Assembly: GCA_016617855.1 (NCBI GenBank)
Contig: JAECUM010017308.1
Span: 1-64,000 of the forward strand
Length of the DNA stretch: 64,000 nucleotides
Origin: Megalonaias nervosa
Lineage: Eukaryota > Mollusca > Bivalvia > Unionida > Unionidae
Direction: 5' to 3'
The notes beneath the pieces were generated by a model. That model did not search any database and had not been told where the DNA came from. It saw only the letters and a program-made list of their open reading frames with translations. Numbering within the stretch: position 1 is the first letter of the stretch; each line of letters opens with the position of its first letter. Below, piece after piece: positions 28,734 to 41,215 of the stretch. The position numbers and the translations under genes were made by a program.

Positions 28734-30696
28734 ACGGAAGTGATTTTGCTAGTCCTTGGAAAAGACCAGATTTGTCTGACAATGGATCCCTAGAAAGCAT
28801 GACAGAATCATCTTTCTTTAACCAAAATTCACCAACTAACAACAAAATAATTCCAAAATATACAAGCTATATCCAACAAAGAAGCAATTCAGAATACAAA
28901 GACCAAAGTGACAATGGTGCGAATGGATCGGATTTTACACATCTGTCACGGAAAATCTTTTCAAAAAACCAGGGTGATGAAGTAGATCATGATGAATTTC
29001 CTTTTTCAACTTCCTTACAAACAGCCTTCCATGGCACTCACTCAGATGAATTTTATGAAGCTAGAGTTGACAATTCTGCTTTTTATGATGGGTCACATGC
29101 ACAAACTTCCTTTAACTGTGACAAAATTCAGGACAAAAGTGTGGAGGAAGATCATGACCAGTTATGTTTTGAAATACAGATAAAACAAGAAGAAGAAGAT
29201 GACATTGATTCATGCCAACCTGAACCACATGCTGATGGTAGTCTTCCAGGTATTTCTTCCGAACAACCACAGATGAATGTTGCCCCTGTTATGTTCTTAA
29301 GCCCAGCTTCAATTAAGGTGGCCAATAATTTTCTGAATGACTCTGCTTCACATGTTTCCAGTCACAGAGAAAAATTACGGAGAATTTCTAAGAAAAAGGG
29401 TAGAGTTTCAGACCAAAATAATGGGGATAAGGGAACATCAAAAATTCAAGCCAGTGGTAAAACTTTCAAGCAACAGAGAAAGAATTCTTCATTGAGTCAA
29501 GTAACAGAAACAGGAAGAAGAAAGGAAAAATTCTTTAAAAAGAAAATGAAAGGCAAGGCTTCAAAACCTTATTTAGCAGATCACAATAAAGAGTGTGAAA
29601 AGATTATCTTAGAAAAGGCTCATCATCAAAAACATTTATTAGAAATTGCTGAAGAAAAACAACAGATGGAGTTAGAGCAAAATGTTACGAGCCATACAGC
29701 TACAGGAAACCCAGAAAAAATTGAATCAGATAGTAACAAAGACTGTAAAATCATGACCTTGGAAAATTCTTCTGGATCTAATGAAAGTATTGCAGAAACT
29801 TCTGAAGAAAAAATAGTGTGGATTTAGAGTACAATAAAACAGGGCATACAGTTACAGAAAATAGAAAAAATGCTCCAGCTCTTGCAGAGTCTGGTACCAC
29901 TGCTACAAGTATTGGAAAGTCTAAAATGGAAAAAGGGCGCATTTTTTGTGAGGACTGCAAGGAAAGTTTCAAGTTGCCAGGAAAGTTTAAAAGGCATAAG
30001 AGAGATGGCAAATGTGTGTTTCATTGTGAATTTTGTGGGAAAAGATACATTTCTAAGGATTATGCATCATTTATGGTACATAAAAGATATCACATGGATG
30101 ATCGTCCTTACAAGTGCCAACTATGTCCTAAAGCATATAAGTTTGAATACCAATTGAAGGTACACTTCAGAAGTCATGCAGGAGAACGGCCCTGGGTGTG
30201 TGAAATTTGTGGAGCACGGTTCTTGGCCACTTTTAATTTAAAACAGCACAAGCTAAACATGCACTCAGATGAAACTCATGTTTGTGACATATGTGGTGCT
30301 TCATTACGTAACAAAGGCTACCTTGAGTGGCACAAAAAGTTTGTTCATTCGTCTGAGCGACCTTTTCCTTGTCCAACATGTGGACAGCATTTTAAGACAA
30401 AAAAGACTCTAAAGGATCATAAACTTGTGCACGAGAAAACTCTTGACTTTATATGCGACATATGTAGCAAAGGGTTTAAAACAAAAACTAGATTAAATTA
30501 TCATGTTAGACGTCATCAAAATGATAGGAGATATCAATGCGAGACTTGTGGCAAAAGATTTTACTGTACAAAAACTCTTGGAAACCACCAAATGATTCAT
30601 TCGGGTGAAAAGCCATTCAGATGCTCAGTTTGTGATTATAGATGTACCATTAAAAGTAATTTAGGCAAACACATGAAGGTTCACACAAGTAAATGA
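28734..30696 (+). pseudogene. Terminal exon of C2H2 zinc-finger gene copy 1, frameshifted
   Basis: A GTTTCAG acceptor opens the exon in phase 1. The frame reads through an acidic, Ser/Lys-rich linker to a stop at 29825-29827. The zinc-finger part then continues in another frame (29818-30696). Alignment by eye with copy 2 shows one base fewer around 29803-29818, next to an A6 run. The fingers are a Cys-rich first unit ([11 protein letters not shown]), then eight C2H2 units with linkers such as HAGERPW and HSGEKPF, ending HMKVHTSK. This would be a nuclear DNA-binding regulator. It may be a pseudogene, or the break may be a sequencing error in the homopolymer, since both halves remain well conserved. 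Confidence 0.7.
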
Positions 30697-30807
30697 AGCT
30701 GACCAGATTTCTACCATGTAAGGCACATATATGTATATGTAATTTATTTCCCTTGAGTACAGACGTTTTGAAGATTAGATGTTTATGTTTTTTAAACTGA
30801 ATATGTC

Positions 30808-30813
30808 AATAAA
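30808..30813 (+). other. Possible polyadenylation signal AATAAA
   Basis: AATAAA lies 112 bp after the stop codon of zinc-finger copy 1, at the start of an (AAT)n repeat. Its place fits a 3' end signal, but it may be a chance product of the repeat. Confidence 0.35.
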
Positions 30814-31362
30814 AATAATAATAATAATAATAATGTAATAATAATAATGGTAGTGAATGTAGACAACAGGTTAATGTCTGTGTTTAAAGATTTAATTATG
30901 GCTGATATGAAGGAACTATGTATTTAAATTTCACTGCTATGTGTTCACTAACATATGCCTGAGTTTGCTTTATACATTTTACCCAATTTTACTGCATCTT
31001 TTCAGAATTTTAGGAAGAAATACAAGGTTAAATTTTGCATTTGAGGTTTGTTCAAAGGTCATTGTCACACTGTAAAAACCAGATCATGGCATCTGTTTCA
31101 TTCTCAGGGTGTCTGATGTCAAGTTTACATTGCCTTTCGCTATTTGATTTTTTGCTCAGCTTCAGTTGTTGTTTCAAGAAGTACTGATACATATGTCTAG
31201 ATGATTCACACATGTCGTTTAATATGATCGGTCAGCAGTTTAGATTATCTCACTGGGAAAAAACTATCCTGTTTGTTAAATAGCATATACTGGGTCTTAT
31301 TTAATACTTTATTTAAACCAAATTTTGCTTATTCTTTTGCAGTTTATGGGGAAAACTTTGAC

Positions 31363-31470
31363 ATTAAAGTCTGTGTTTAAGGTTTACTTTGTGTGCACTA
31401 CAGGTTAAAGCCTGTGTTTAAGGTTTACTTTGTGTGGACTACAGGTTAAAGTCTTGTGTTTAAGGCTTTT
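31363..31470. repeat. Short tandem repeat, about 44 bp x 2.5
   Basis: The unit contains TTAAAGTCTGTGTTTAAGG and TTTACTTTGTGTGCACTACA. Three starts are seen with small differences. Confidence 0.7.
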
Positions 31471-33489
31471 TTCTTTTTCTTGTAGGAAGGAACTATGCTT
31501 TTGAATTTATGTCTTTTGCATAGCAAGGATGTTTGCAGGACAGTGACTGTAATTAATACCTTTTATACTCGTTTTTATTTCAGTTTATTGGGAAAAGTTT
31601 AATGTTTGCTCTAAGGTTTACTATATGTATAACAGCTGGCTAAGTTTGTGTTTGAAGTTTTTTTTATATACCATATACAGCTGATGTTACCTTAGCTTTA
31701 TTTAGTCTCTGGTTACATTGTGGGGCTGTGGAGCTTGTAAAATCTACACCAGTAGTATCAAGTTAAGGTAACCTCACCTAATATAGTGCTCCATTAAAAA
31801 ATGAATTGAGGAGTGCCCCACCCAGCCGCTCAAAATACCCACCCTTCTGTCCCTTTAGTGTGCCCTTCTGCCATCTTAAAAAATAACATTAGCATCTTAA
31901 TATCCTTATTAGCATTATGATAATTTCCATATTTTTGCAAGTTGCAATATTTGCTTAATTGATTGCAATCCACCTTATAATTCGATTGAACCAAGTGGAA
32001 GATCTGTATTAACTATCAGGTCAAAGGTGTCACTATAAGTGGTCCAGCTGGGAAGTGTACATCTCATTAAAATTTGCAAACCCCAAAGATAACATATTTA
32101 TTCTTTCATTTGCATTAATTAATAAGCATCTGGACTTTCATGAAAACATAAAATGCAGCTTTAAACCTGACCATTTCACAATGGTCATAAGAGGGAACAG
32201 CATCTTTGATATAACCATGCTGAGTGGGAAACATTGACTTTTCCAGTTGAAAAATCATAAAAGTTGCAAAGCACAACCATTCCATTATGTCTTTTTGAAA
32301 TAATGGCTCATCATTAAATGTCAGATCATTTTGAGATTTTACAAGGGTCCACATAAAATTAATCCTTAAGATAGTTATTTAACTCAAGAAGATATAATGG
32401 AACAATATACACTATTCCAATTAAGGTGTTCATTTGGCTTAGAATTTTCAACTAACAGTATGCCTAAATTTAGGAAACCATAAGGGTGAGGATGAAACTT
32501 ATGCACCTCTCTTATGCACCTCTGGTAATTGTAATGTGTACAATGTAGAAAGTACATAGTGGGAATGGTGTGTTCAGTGCACACAGCTTGAAGGTTATCA
32601 TGTCTTTAAACATGAATGACCTTTCAGTCATGATATTAACACTGTCTATATTTGGCCTAGGTCTGTTACTTCAGAGGAAGCCACTCAGCTGTTCATCTGT
32701 TGAACCATCTCTCTGTCTTTACTTGGTTCAGTTTTACATCACTTTAGGTCAGTATTTCAGGTAATTTCACTTACAGGATCTTTTAGTTTAGCATGTGAAT
32801 CCAGCTTTCTGAAAATATACCTTTATGGCAAAAGTAGTTGAGTTCAGTGTGTGGATCAAACTTGAAGAAAACAAAAACTTTCTTTTCAAAATTATGTCAC
32901 TATGATATACATTTAACACTTAAATGGCTTTTTGCCTTGGATATTTAGTGAGTGTGTCACACAACTTGAAGTGTACAGTCATAAAGTATTATCTTTGAGG
33001 CCATTTTGTTGGTACTAAATCATCTCAAAACATGGTTAGTGTGACCTACATTTCTTCTTTCAAAATGCTTTAGCTATGATTTGAGATCAGCTTCTCAAGC
33101 ATTTCTGTAGGACTATGTACTTGTGTGGATACTGTGGAGTATATGACTCCATCATTCCAAAAGTAGGTCAGTGTGATCTATATTTGTGCTTTATTGTCTT
33201 CACTCATGGTTATTTGTTTAAGAGCAATGTCTTGTGCACTGTTGACTCTACAGTTTACACATTTAGCGGGTAGTAATCAAAGTGAATAGTAATCACCTAG
33301 ATTCCTAGTTAGAGAGTGCCCCATGAATTGTGCTCCAAAAGGCAAGCTATGCTGTCATCAGGGTTTAATGGTGTAGGGTTTGAAATTAGTGGTTGTCATG
33401 CCAGCCCATAGCTAGTAGATTTCCTGTCAGACTAGTAGTTTGCATAATTTCAATAGTCCAGTTGCTTGCAAATCTCAACATGCATCTGA

Positions 33490-33885
33490 CATTGTTTTGT
33501 GGGAAGGACTAGTAATGATTGTCTTGTGGGAAGGACTAATAAAGATTGTCTTTTGGGAAGGACTAGTAAAGATTGTCTTGAGGGAAGGACTAGTAAATAT
33601 TGTCTTGTGGGAAGAGTAGTGAAGATTGTCTTGTGGGAAGGGCTTGTGAAGATTGTCTTGTGGGAGGGACTAGTAAATATTGTCTTATGGGAAGGACTAG
33701 TAAATATTGTCTTGTGGGAAGGGCTAGTGAAGATTGTCTTGTGGGAATGTCTTGTGAAGCTTGTCTTGTGGGCAGGACTAGTAAAGATTGTCTTGTGGGA
33801 AGGACAAGTAAATATTGCCTTGTGGGAAGGGCTAGTGAAGATTGTTCTGTGGGAAGGGCTAGTGAAGATTGTCTTTTCTATTAAA
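33490..33885. repeat. 27-bp minisatellite (about 14 units)
   Basis: The unit is close to ATTGTCTTGTGGGAAGGACT followed by AGTAAAG, with small substitutions and one or two partial units. Because 27 is a multiple of three, long open frames appear on both strands (nine-residue repeats such as LWEGLVKIV); these are by-products, not genes. Confidence 0.85.
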
Positions 33886-35081
33886 ACTATGTGAACAGCT
33901 GCAAATAAGTAAGTGAAATAAATGTAATACAAGCCATGGAATCAAATATGCTACTCAACATTGTTGACATTCATCGCATATGGCAGACTCAAGTTCTAAG
34001 ACTTTTGTCAGTGCTAGGAACAAGGCTTTTGTTGCAAATGTTGGCACTTTTAATAAGTTCTGTTATGTGAAATAATTTTTGTGCAGTTTAAGGTAAGTAT
34101 ATATTATTAAGCTAGCCATACTAAGAGAATAATAAATAAATGCTGTAGTGGATACATCCTTTAAAGGTTGTTGTGGTCTCACCGTTTTTGAACACCTAGA
34201 GCTTCTGATGTCATCATTGATGGTCTCACCGTCAGTTCATTGTGGAATCTTTCTCTTCAAGCCCATAACTCTAAAGCTTTTAGTAGGAATATTAATAAAA
34301 CTTGCTTTGCTTAATGTTGAGTGAGTGGGAATTGTTGAGGGATGTAAAGGTTCACTCTGGGTCTTACTTATTTGAATACAATATGAATTAATGCATATTT
34401 GCTATGAATCATAATGATTCATTCTTTTATCCTTGGAGTTATCTTTGGAATATTGATCAAGTTAAAAGTTTACTTTCTTTTTCTATCCAATATTACCCTG
34501 GATCTTGACCCTATGTCGGTTTTTACAATTTGTGGCATGGCCCCAGGATCATAACTTGGATACCATAGAGATACCCACTCTCTAGCCATATACACTTTTA
34601 TTACATGAATTTGGCCAAGTCATATATGCAACCAACATTGGCCCCTGTGTATCTTCCTACTTCTTGGCAACTGGCCCCGGGGTCATAACTATTTATAGCC
34701 AATTCTAAAAGTATATATACACATATATTTGAAATGAAAATGGGAATTCACATGTAGTAACCAACAGAAAGGTGATAGTCTTTGGTGTAAAAGGGTGAGA
34801 CTCAGGATCCATGGAATCCATGTTCTTTATATGCAATAACTACTGTATATACTTGCATCATTCTGCAAAAAGCATACACCTTGATCTGCCAGTGCATTAC
34901 TCAGTGGTAGATCAATACATTGTTTGCAGTTGGATCTAGCTTGTATGCAAATATATGGTGACCTATGATATCATAATGATGTCAAATTGTGGTTATCAGT
35001 TACAAAGATTTGATTTTAAATAGATTGGTTTCATTTAAATGCTTTCTGGTGCTGTTGTCATTGCTAGATTTCGGAGATAAA

Positions 35082-35330
35082 TTGTTGTTGTTGTAGGGTT
35101 TAACACCATTTTTCAGCACAAAATAGTCTACACATGGCAGCCAGTATTAATGGTGGAGGAATAACCCGGGAAAACCCCGGAAAGAGCCACCAACCGACAA
35201 GAAGCTACTGGCAAGCTTTCTCACATACCCACATTGGCCGAACCCGTGACTCGAACCCACACAGACAGAGGTGAGATGGCAGTCATCCATAACAGTGAGC
35301 GCTTTAGACCACTCTGCCACTCAGGGCCCC
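35082..35330 (-). mobile_element. tRNA-Leu-like SINE, copy 1
   Basis: Reading the minus strand, it begins GGGGCCCTGAGTGGCAGAG (a tRNA-Leu-like acceptor and D arm), has a B-box-like GGTTCGAGTC, a body with GGTTTTCCCGGGTTATTCC, and ends in repeated CAA units. Flanking GGAGATAAATT and GGAGAGAAATAATT are likely target-site duplications. Two other copies lie at 46887-47142 and 60973-61225. Confidence 0.8.
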
Positions 35331-38300
35331 TGGAGAGAAATAATTGAGCTATAAGACATAACTCTGAACAGATAAAATATCTAGAGGTGGTGTGCAACAT
35401 GGGCAGTTAGGGTACAGCAGACAAAACAAGCTTCTGGCTACATGTTTAATTGCTACCTTTTGCTAATTGATAAACAATGTGACCCTCTTAATAATCAAAC
35501 AAGTGGACTTCACAGATTAGACTTCCTGAAGTCCTTTTTTCACTCCGTGACTGGTGTCCTTCTAGTACATCAATCTGTGTTTCCTAAGCTGTCAGTAATG
35601 ATTTGTCTAGAAGTTAATATATCAACATGCAAGTGTGAACTAAATCTCTGATTACACTTTCAATCCTTGCAACAGAATATAAATGGGAATATAAATGCAC
35701 TTAGAGGTCTGGCAAAGATTATGAGAGTTGAGGTATAACAACAAAACAGTATTTCCTATAAAACTACATATAAGCTTCAACATCAAAAGTCTTTACTGTA
35801 TGCTATTACATTTAATTTACTTAAATACATACATGCTGTTTGCACAGTATAACTAATGGGCCAGTGGTCAGCAATGTGAATCTAAAAGTCCTGTTTCATT
35901 CAATGGATGAAAATTGTAATGAACTGGTATAAATTCTAGCAAATGATGATGGCACTTTTAGCTAGATTGGATTTTAAAAGAGACTGCATGAACATAGAGA
36001 TTTCAGTAATAGTAGGAGATTTCAGTAATAGTAGGGCCAAGTTAGAGAAGAAATGTCCAGAAACACAAATCAACAGCAGAATCATAAACTGAAATGTCAG
36101 TAGAACTCTTTGTCTCATTCTACCCAATGTTTTTTTTAGTTGGGCTGACCCTATCTACCAGTTATGTGTTAGCCACATATTTTAATTGTAATAATCTATC
36201 TACTTCAAATTTCCTTATTTCATTAAGTTTTAGAATTTAGTGCATGGAGTGTATTTAATGTTTCTGAAAAATGTAAACCAATATGGGACATAAGTTACCC
36301 TTCAGTAATTTAGTGATTTTATTTTCCTTGTTCTTGCTTAGATCATAGTTTTGTTTTGACAGTGTTTTAGAAAAGGCAGATTTGTGATTTTTAAAAGTTG
36401 TGACTGAAAAGGGTTTTCAAAACCAAATGAAAACATTGTACAGTCAGCAGTATTCAAAGCAGCTAGTCCCTATTGGTTAATCAGATGGTCAGTTGTAGAC
36501 AGAATATGACACCTCCATCCCCCAAGGTTTCTTGCCAGGTTTTCTGTACCTACTCCAACCCTCTAATCTCTGTGCTTTCTTCCCTCCAAACACTGTACCT
36601 TCATTGAAGTGCTGGTCACTGGTTGCTGTTGTGAATAAAGTCCAGTGATCAGTTTTAGCTTCTTGCAGCTGCTAACCATGGGCTCAGATGGGGGAATAGG
36701 TTGGCTGTTTTCTGTGTAGAAGTAATCAATATATGGCAGGTAGTTCCCATCCTTCCTTACATGCTGCAGCTCAGTCTTAGGGTAGGCTGACCTTACACTA
36801 TACTGGACCAATCCAAGGCAACTGCAAGCAGTCCCCACTCCTCCTCATCTGCAAGAGTTGGGCTCTCATGATGTTCTCTTTCTGACAGTGGGTAGCAGAC
36901 TTTGTGAATGGAGTGTGTGAACGTGAATCCCCACTGATAATCAACACTGCCGTCTTATGAATCAAACCAGTGGACTTCACAGAAGACATCCTGATATATC
37001 CTGTTTCTTTCAATACCTTGGTTCCTTCTAAGTGAGAAATGCACCTTTACTTTCTCAATAATGATTTGTCCTGAAGTTAATTTATTAGCATGTATGAAAG
37101 TGATGACTACATATCCAATCACACTTACTGGTTCACTCCTTTTTAATCTTTGCAACAAAATATAACTGAAATAAATGCAACTCGAGTTATGTAGAAGTCT
37201 GCCAAAGATTATCAAAGTTCAGGTATAAAAATTATATTTCCAATAAAAGTACCTATAAGCTGCTGTTGCTAATTACAGGCAATAAATCTGTTTAATTGTC
37301 TCTAATATCATCAGCAGTTTCAACTTCTAAAGTCTATGCCAAGTACTGTAAACAGCCATATAATTACTATACATGTACATAAACCCTTACCAGGCCAAAG
37401 CTCAGCTTGAGAAACAAAGGAATCTTTATGTCCAAAGCATACCACTCATAGATGAATGTGCTGTAAAAACACTGTTTGTATGTTTTAGCCTACAGAAACA
37501 TCAAATATCTCAAAATGTGAATTCCAGTCAATATAACTTGTAAAAAGACTAGGAAAAAAAAGAAACAGTTAAATTACATTATCTCATCAGAACATAAACC
37601 TTGTGTCAGAGACAGTGTTCTTCCTCAACCATTGATATGCTGATAAATGGTATTTAACCCAAAATAATAAAAACAACAGCAACAACATATGGCTTTTGGC
37701 TAAACACCATCGGTCTAACATTTTAGACGATGCATGCAATCTCATTTCAATTTAAATGGAACTATTCATAAAATAATATCTGGCTTACACAGTATTTTGT
37801 TATTTTGTATTCCAATGTATTACCTTTAACCCTTGGCCACAATGTAACTCACCTGGCCAAAAGCCATGGAGACTGAGGGTAAGTGATTATATGCATCTCT
37901 CTTAGTAAAACCCCCTTACAGAAAAAGAAGTCCATATTGTCTTATATTCCACATTTTGCTGGAATAGATTAAGTTTATGCATTTGGCTCATTACCATGCA
38001 GGTTTTTGGCATCAATATGCATTCAGTACTATACCATGAATTATGAAACTTGGTGGTATGGATGCATCTTGATAAATACTATAAATGGTTCATATTTATC
38101 CTCAAAAACCTTGAAAGTACTGGATTTTGGCTTTTTGAATTTAAGGCCTTGAAATCCTTGAAGGTTAGAGTTTAGTTTTAAAGTCCTTGAAAATATATCA
38201 TTTGAGCTTCCATCTAAAATTATTTTGGACCATTTTCGTCAAACAGTGGAATATAATAATGGCATTGTTGGTTCATAAATGATCATTTGTCTTGCTGATG

Positions 38301-38639
38301 ATATCTGGTGATTCAGCTTTTGAGGTTTGTATTCGTTATCATTCCATATGATATCTTCACCTGTGCTGTCTATATGTGAGGTCCTGAAACTTTATTATTG
38401 AGAAGCTGGAAAGTGTTTAAAAAGCCCTTGAGTGGAACCTTGACTATACATTTGTCACAAAAGTAGGTCACAGTGACCTATATTTCACACTTCACTAACT
38501 TGGATACAGTTTTGTGTTTTACCCGTTAATGCACAAATCATTAAACTTGATTCTATACATATATGGGTTTTTTTATTTTGGAAATTTTTAATGGCATGTT
38601 TAATACCTTATTTCCTATATCATGGCAAGGTAATGGGAG

Positions 38640-38765
38640 CTAGCTAAGTGCCTTTCCAAAGGACATGCCAAGGTAGCTATTCCAGGATGACCTAGGTGGA
38701 TATCAAACCCACAACCCATGGATTAGCAGTCCAACACACTACCAACTGAGCTACAATCATTATGG
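38640..38765 (-). mobile_element. tRNA-headed SINE fragment
   Basis: On the minus strand it has TGTAGCTCAGTTGGTAGTGT (A-box region), GGACTGCTAATCCATGGG (anticodon-arm region) and GTGGGTTTGATATCC (B-box region), followed by a body CACCTAGGTCATCCTGG. A tRNA-derived SINE distinct from the Leu-type family; extent beyond the body is uncertain. Confidence 0.6.
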
Positions 38766-39389
38766 CTCTACATTTGTGTTAGTGCCACTCCCATAAAAAA
38801 AAGGTCACCATACCCAAAATTTCATTTTTTACTGCCTTATGTAAAGGTTTTGCATTTAACTGGTGACCAATATCTTTCTTGCATGCCATTCACATGCTGT
38901 CTAGAATTATGATGCTTAATGAAGGAGTGCATATTCATGAGCACCACTGTCTGATTTCAATACAATGCAGCAGGTCCTTATGGTCCATATTTTATGCTTC
39001 ACTTGGGTTAAATTTTGTCGTTAGTGTCAGGCACTGTTCATGCTAGAACCATAAAATTGATGAGAATATACAGCTCTAATAGTACCACACTCGTACAAAT
39101 AAAGAAGCTTGTCATGACCTGTATTTGATCTTTTGCTGGCTTTGGTCAAGTCTTTGTTTCAGTCAGTGGCCTAGCTAGGATATCTGGGCTCCTATGCAAA
39201 GCTTACTGATGGGCCCCTGCAATGTTAATAGCAATTTTGTGGGTCAAAACTTACGGTATTTGATAGGTGATATATTGCCTGTTCCCAGCTTCTTTCATTA
39301 GTGTAAAAAAATTAATTTGTTTGGAAAGGGCTCATGGGCCACCTGTATTTGTGGGTCCCTATGCTTTGCATACCCTTGCTATATGGTAG

Positions 39390-39720
39390 GCCGATAAATC
39401 AGCCCTTCCCCCATGATGATATTGATTTTCGGGTGAAGGGTTCTTTCAGTGATATGTACATTATATTTCCGGAGAAATTGTTATGTTTGGTGACTTGTAA
39501 ATCCACATGGAATAGCACAACCATCTGTCCTGTGGCCATTTTGAATTTCGCGCTTCATATGGTTGTTACCAATTACCAGTATGTGTCTAAAGTGTACGCA
39601 TGTTTGTTCCGGGAAGATTTGCATGCAGCAAAATTACACATTTTAATGAACAGGCGGAATCAGACCCACATATTGTCCATCAGTATTAACACAGATTTGG
39701 GGGGTTGATTTATCAGACTA
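39390..39720. mobile_element. MITE-like element flanked by 12-bp direct repeats
   Basis: The left end has CCGATAAATCAGCCCTTCCC and the right end GGGGGGTTGATTTATCAGA, which pair. The flanks GCTATATGGTAG at 39378-39389 and 39721-39732 are identical. A 124-codon frame seen here (39334-39708) lies almost wholly inside the element and is not supported as a gene. Confidence 0.6.
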
Positions 39721-41168
39721 GCTATATGGTAGCTATGCCCCAGCTTTCAGCTTATGACTGAAATGAGTTTTTGGTATACTACATGCATACTGTTCTACCT
39801 AGAATCATAAAACCTGGTGAGCGAATGCATCTTGGTAAGTTCTTCATCCTTTTGCAAAAAAAGTTTTATTTGATCTATATTGCATACATCAATGACTTTG
39901 TTGAAACTTTGTGTTCATTTTTTGGGAGTTCATGTTCAGATCATGAATGTTGATAATTGATATCCTTACAACAAGAGAAGGTCACTGTGACCTAGATATT
40001 TTATGCTTCATTTACACAAGTATTTGTATTTAGTTAATGACCACATTGATTTTTTCAATGCTATATACATCCTAACCTATAAACAAGGCCCTGTTGATAT
40101 GTGTAGTTGGAAGTAACATTTATTAAATGACAAACTTTCCATAATAATGAATGTACAACAGGTTAACTACATATGCATGTGAATAAGTGTCGGAATTAGA
40201 CAGTGGACAACATGCTACATGCTTTTCATGTAAAGCCTCAACTCTCATGAAGGTTACTACTGATGCATTCTGTACTGACTGCCACTCCAAGGATGCTCAA
40301 AGCCCCTGATTTAACCCAGTAAAATTGGAATCTGGGAGTGGACAATGATAATACCGTAGGTTCAGAAGCAGATTTTAGGAATACTGATTTTAAAATAATA
40401 ATCTTGTTTTTTATCAGCTCGATTTGAAGTATTTTTTCATTGATGGTTTGATTTTCAAACTCTTATGTAAAATTTGTACTGAAAAATTTGTCTTTCCTTG
40501 ACAATGTAAATAGTTAATTGAAAAAGTTGATTATTTCTTTACAGAAAAGAATTCTTAATAAAGAAAATAGTTTTTATATTAGAAATGTAACAATTTTGTA
40601 AAGATTGGTAGTTGTTTTGTAACAGAGAGGACTTGTCAGAAGTATTTTTTTTAATGGAAACATTAATTTTGACAAGCTCAGCCAGTAAAGACACTTTTGT
40701 GAATAAAAGCAATCACTTTCATGAAGGTTTCTTCAGTATTGGTTGCTCAAATTTTCATTATACATTTGCAGTGATGCATATGTGAAATATATTTTCTTAT
40801 GAAACAATATCTTATATTTGAGAAGAAGAAAAGCTAGAAAAGAATTGTTTCAGAGACCAAAAATGTGTCTTATAATCCCCAACCATGACAATGAATGTCA
40901 TTCTATGACAGCAGTAAATCAATCTCCATTCATAACATTAATGTTGTGACTTGTTTTTACAGGAAAAGCTTTGTGAAAAAGGTGATTGTTTCACTTAAAG
41001 GTTTTTTTTTTCATTAAAAGTCACTTTTATTTGTCAGGTTACATTTTTCATACAGAAACTCTCTCCTTTCAAAGTCCAAGTTTCAGTAAAGTGTATCTGC
41101 CCATCCATTTTTTTAAATTCATTATTTTGATCACTTCAGTGGACAATCGCATTACGGAGCTATTAAAA

Positions 41169-41214
<46 letters not shown>
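41169..41214. repeat. (ATT)n microsatellite
   Basis: About fifteen ATT units in an AT-rich host region; no gene nearby. Confidence 0.9.

Positions 41215-41215
<1 letters not shown>

Noticed and set aside
33490..33885. CRISPR-like array
   Set aside because: Units are contiguous without unique spacers; eukaryotic host context; same reasoning for 55100-55390 and 59630-60365.
33450..33932. Repeat protein genes on both strands
   Set aside because: By-products of a 27-bp minisatellite.
39334..39708. 124-codon open frame
   Set aside because: Lies almost wholly within a MITE-like element; no known domain and no splice signals.
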